Shown here: positions 30,298-31,811 of the stretch, one piece after another
How positions within the stretch are numbered: the stretch's first letter is position 1
Layout: the number at the start of each line of letters is the position of its first letter
Origin: JAVBSC01 sp031547305
Lineage (GTDB): Bacteria > Desulfobacterota > Desulfovibrionia > Desulfovibrionales > Desulfovibrionaceae
Reading direction: 5' to 3'
Assembly: GCA_031547305.1 (NCBI GenBank)
Contig: JAVBSC010000098.1
Location: 1-31,811 of the forward strand
DNA length: 31,811 bases
Translations under genes and position numbers: made by a program
The notes under the pieces: model-generated
The model's input: only the letters and a program-made list of their open reading frames with translations
The model's database searches: none
Told to the model about the DNA's origin: nothing

Positions 30298-31692
30298 ATG
30301 AAAAACTTTTCGCCGCGCAGTACGGTTTTGCAGGCGCTTGAGTCCGCCGGCCCGATGGTTGATATCTGTATTTGCGGTTGGATGCGCACCCGGCGGGATT
30401 CCAAGGGATTCTCTTTTTTAGAGGTGAATGACGGGTCTTGTTTGGGGAACATCCAGGTTATTGTTGACGAGGGCACCCAGGCCTTTCAGGCTTTGGGCGG
30501 GGCGCAGACCGGCGCGGCCGTTGGTCTTCGCGGCGAGCTTGTGGAATCGCCGGGCCAGGGACAGAAGTGGGAGGTCCGGGCCAGGGAGATCCAGGTGTTT
30601 GGGGAAGCGGATCCGGAAAGCTATCCCTTGCAGAAAAAACGCCACTCGGACGAATTTTTGCGAGGCATAGCGCATTTGCGGCCCAGATCCAACAAATACG
30701 GGGCCTTGCTGCGCATCAGGTCTGAAGCGGCTCTGGCTGTGCATGAGTATTTTCGAAGCAACGGATTTTATTTTGTGCAAACGCCAATTCTGACCGGAGC
30801 GGACTGCGAGGGCGCTGGCGAAATGTTCCGCGTGACCACCCTGCCGGTCAATAATCCGGTAAAGCCGGGAACGAATCCCTTTGAGAACGATTTTTTCGGC
30901 CGGGAATGCAGCCTGACTGTATCCGGTCAGTTGGAAGCAGAGGCTCTGGCTCTGGCCCTGGGCAAGGTTTACACCTTTGGGCCGACCTTTCGGGCGGAAA
31001 ATTCCAATACCCCGCGCCACGCGGCGGAATTCTGGATGATCGAGCCTGAATTCGCCTTTGCGGACCTGGACGACAACATGGACCTGGCGGAAAACCTGAC
31101 CAGGCATGTGGTTGGGCGGGTCATGGAGCGCTGCGCTCCGGACCTGGATCTGTTCAATCGCTTTGTGGACGCCAGCCTGCTGGACGGCCTGCACAAAATT
31201 CTGGCCGAGCCCTTTGAACGTATTCCATACCGGGAAGCGGTCAGGATTCTGGGAACGTCCGGCAAAAAATTCGAATATCCCGTGGCTTTTGGCACGGACC
31301 TGCAAACCGAGCACGAACGCTTTCTGGCTGAGGAGCATTTTAAAAAGCCGGTCATTGTCTACGACTACCCCAAGGCCATCAAGGCTTTTTATATGCGCCA
31401 GAACGACGACAGCGAAACCGTGGCCGCTATGGACGTGCTGGTGCCGCGCATCGGCGAGCTTGTGGGCGGCAGCCAGCGCGAAGAAAGGCTGGACAAGCTG
31501 ATCAGCCGCATACGGGAAATCGGCCAGAATCCGGAGGACTACTGGTGGTACCTGGACTTGCGGCGCTTCGGCACAGCCCCGCACGCCGGGTTCGGCCTGG
31601 GTTTTGAGCGCCTGCTCATGCTCCTGACCGGCATTACCAACATCCGCGACGTGATTCCCTTCCCCAGAACGCCCAGGAGCCTGGAGTTTTAA
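30298..31692 (+). CDS. asnS: Asparaginyl-tRNA synthetase
   Basis: A 464-residue class II aminoacyl-tRNA synthetase that charges tRNA-Asn with asparagine. An N-terminal OB-fold anticodon domain (about 20-105, ICGWMRTRRDSKGFSFLEVNDGS) precedes the catalytic core with motif 2 FRAENSNTPRHAAEFWMIEPE (231-251) and motif 3 GFGLGFERLLML near the C terminus. HLRPRSNKYGALLRIRSEA and LTVSGQLEAEALALALG are typical AsnRS blocks. The start at 30298 was chosen because AAGGA lies just upstream and the length fits; an earlier in-frame GTG at 30232 would add 22 unlikely residues. The next gene begins at the base after its stop codon, so they are cotranscribed. Confidence 0.96.
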   Translation: MKNFSPRSTVLQALESAGPMVDICICGWMRTRRDSKGFSFLEVNDGSCLGNIQVIVDEGTQAFQALGGAQTGAAVGLRGELVESPGQGQKWEVRAREIQVFGEADPESYPLQKKRHSDEFLRGIAHLRPRSNKYGALLRIRSEAALAVHEYFRSNGFYFVQTPILTGADCEGAGEMFRVTTLPVNNPVKPGTNPFENDFFGRECSLTVSGQLEAEALALALGKVYTFGPTFRAENSNTPRHAAEFWMIEPEFAFADLDDNMDLAENLTRHVVGRVMERCAPDLDLFNRFVDASLLDGLHKILAEPFERIPYREAVRILGTSGKKFEYPVAFGTDLQTEHERFLAEEHFKKPVIVYDYPKAIKAFYMRQNDDSETVAAMDVLVPRIGELVGGSQREERLDKLISRIREIGQNPEDYWWYLDLRRFGTAPHAGFGLGFERLLMLLTGITNIRDVIPFPRTPRSLEF

Positions 31693-31811
31693 ATGGACGA
31701 AGATTTGCTTATCCGGCCGGAAACGGACAAAGACCTGCCGGAAATATACGAGCTTATCAAAACCGCCTTTGCCACCGCCAGGGTCGCGGACGGCGACGAG
31801 CAGGATTTCGC
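31693..31811 (+). CDS. GNAT-family N-acetyltransferase, 3' truncated by the window edge
   Basis: The first 39 residues of a protein beginning MDEDLLIRPETDKDLPEIYE and continuing LIKTAFATARVADGDEQDF. The IRPET-x2-D-x-P-x-IYEL opening is typical of GNAT acetyltransferases related to YhbS. Its ATG follows the asnS stop codon directly (TAAATG), so translation is likely coupled. The acetyl-CoA-binding motif would lie beyond the window, so the substrate is unknown and the family call rests on the first helix only. Confidence 0.7.
   Translation, partial: MDEDLLIRPETDKDLPEIYELIKTAFATARVADGDEQDF

Overview
The window looks like chromosomal DNA of a sulfate-reducing bacterium of the Desulfovibrio group (Desulfovibrionaceae). 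The evidence is a periplasmic tetraheme cytochrome c3 with the classic CxxCH / CxxxxCH / CxxCH / CxxxxCH heme pattern, four tandem genes of the Desulfovibrio-type outer-membrane homotrimeric porin family, a menaquinone-type methyltransferase next to a polyprenyl diphosphate synthase, and GC-rich coding DNA with AT-rich intergenic spacers. The species cannot be fixed from the sequence alone.

Layout. Positions 1-2.9 kb (+): the 3' end of a TRAP transporter large permease (DctM), a Crp/Fnr-type regulator, a decayed LysE-family gene and an intact LysE-family exporter. Positions 2.9-6.2 kb (-): a ZraS/ZraR-like two-component pair (PAS histidine kinase, then a sigma54-dependent response regulator), separated by about 190 bp that hold a hairpin. 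Positions 6.4-7.7 kb (+): a small ComFB-like protein, a PHP-family histidinol phosphatase, tRNA-Pro(CGG) and a strong terminator. Positions 7.7-15.8 kb (-): a close-packed run of a 65-aa protein, UbiE/MenG, polyprenyl diphosphate synthase, an HDOD-PAS-degenerate GGDEF protein, a PurS-PurL fusion and a serine acetyltransferase. Positions 15.9-18.4 kb (-): an acidic protein with repeated DLDxLLAE motifs, cytochrome c3 and AcpS. Positions 18.5-25.0 kb (-): four tandem porins, each followed by its own hairpin. Positions 25.4-31.8 kb (+): an RsmB/RsmF-type RNA cytosine methyltransferase, CheV, a CoA-disulfide-reductase-like flavoprotein with a rhodanese domain, AsnS, and the start of a GNAT acetyltransferase.

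Most genes are housekeeping or typical of the lineage. The least explained material is intergenic. A composite repeat is present in at least five spacers (upstream of cysE, on both sides of the RNA methyltransferase gene, between cheV and the CoA-disulfide reductase gene, and upstream of asnS). It has a roughly 42-nt core centred on CGCCGTTAAACG, usually beside a GC-rich hairpin. Two copies, each preceded by a 35-nt inverted-repeat block, flank the methyltransferase gene in opposite orientation. Other leads are a terminator-like hairpin between the promoter and ribosome-binding site of the CoA-disulfide reductase gene, unequal regulatory signals in the porin array (a Fur-box-like palindrome at porin 4, a duplicated leader at porins 2 and 3), a two-CxxC insertion in the serine acetyltransferase, and the DLDxLLAE repeat protein. 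I see no CRISPR array, prophage, insertion sequence or clear defence island.
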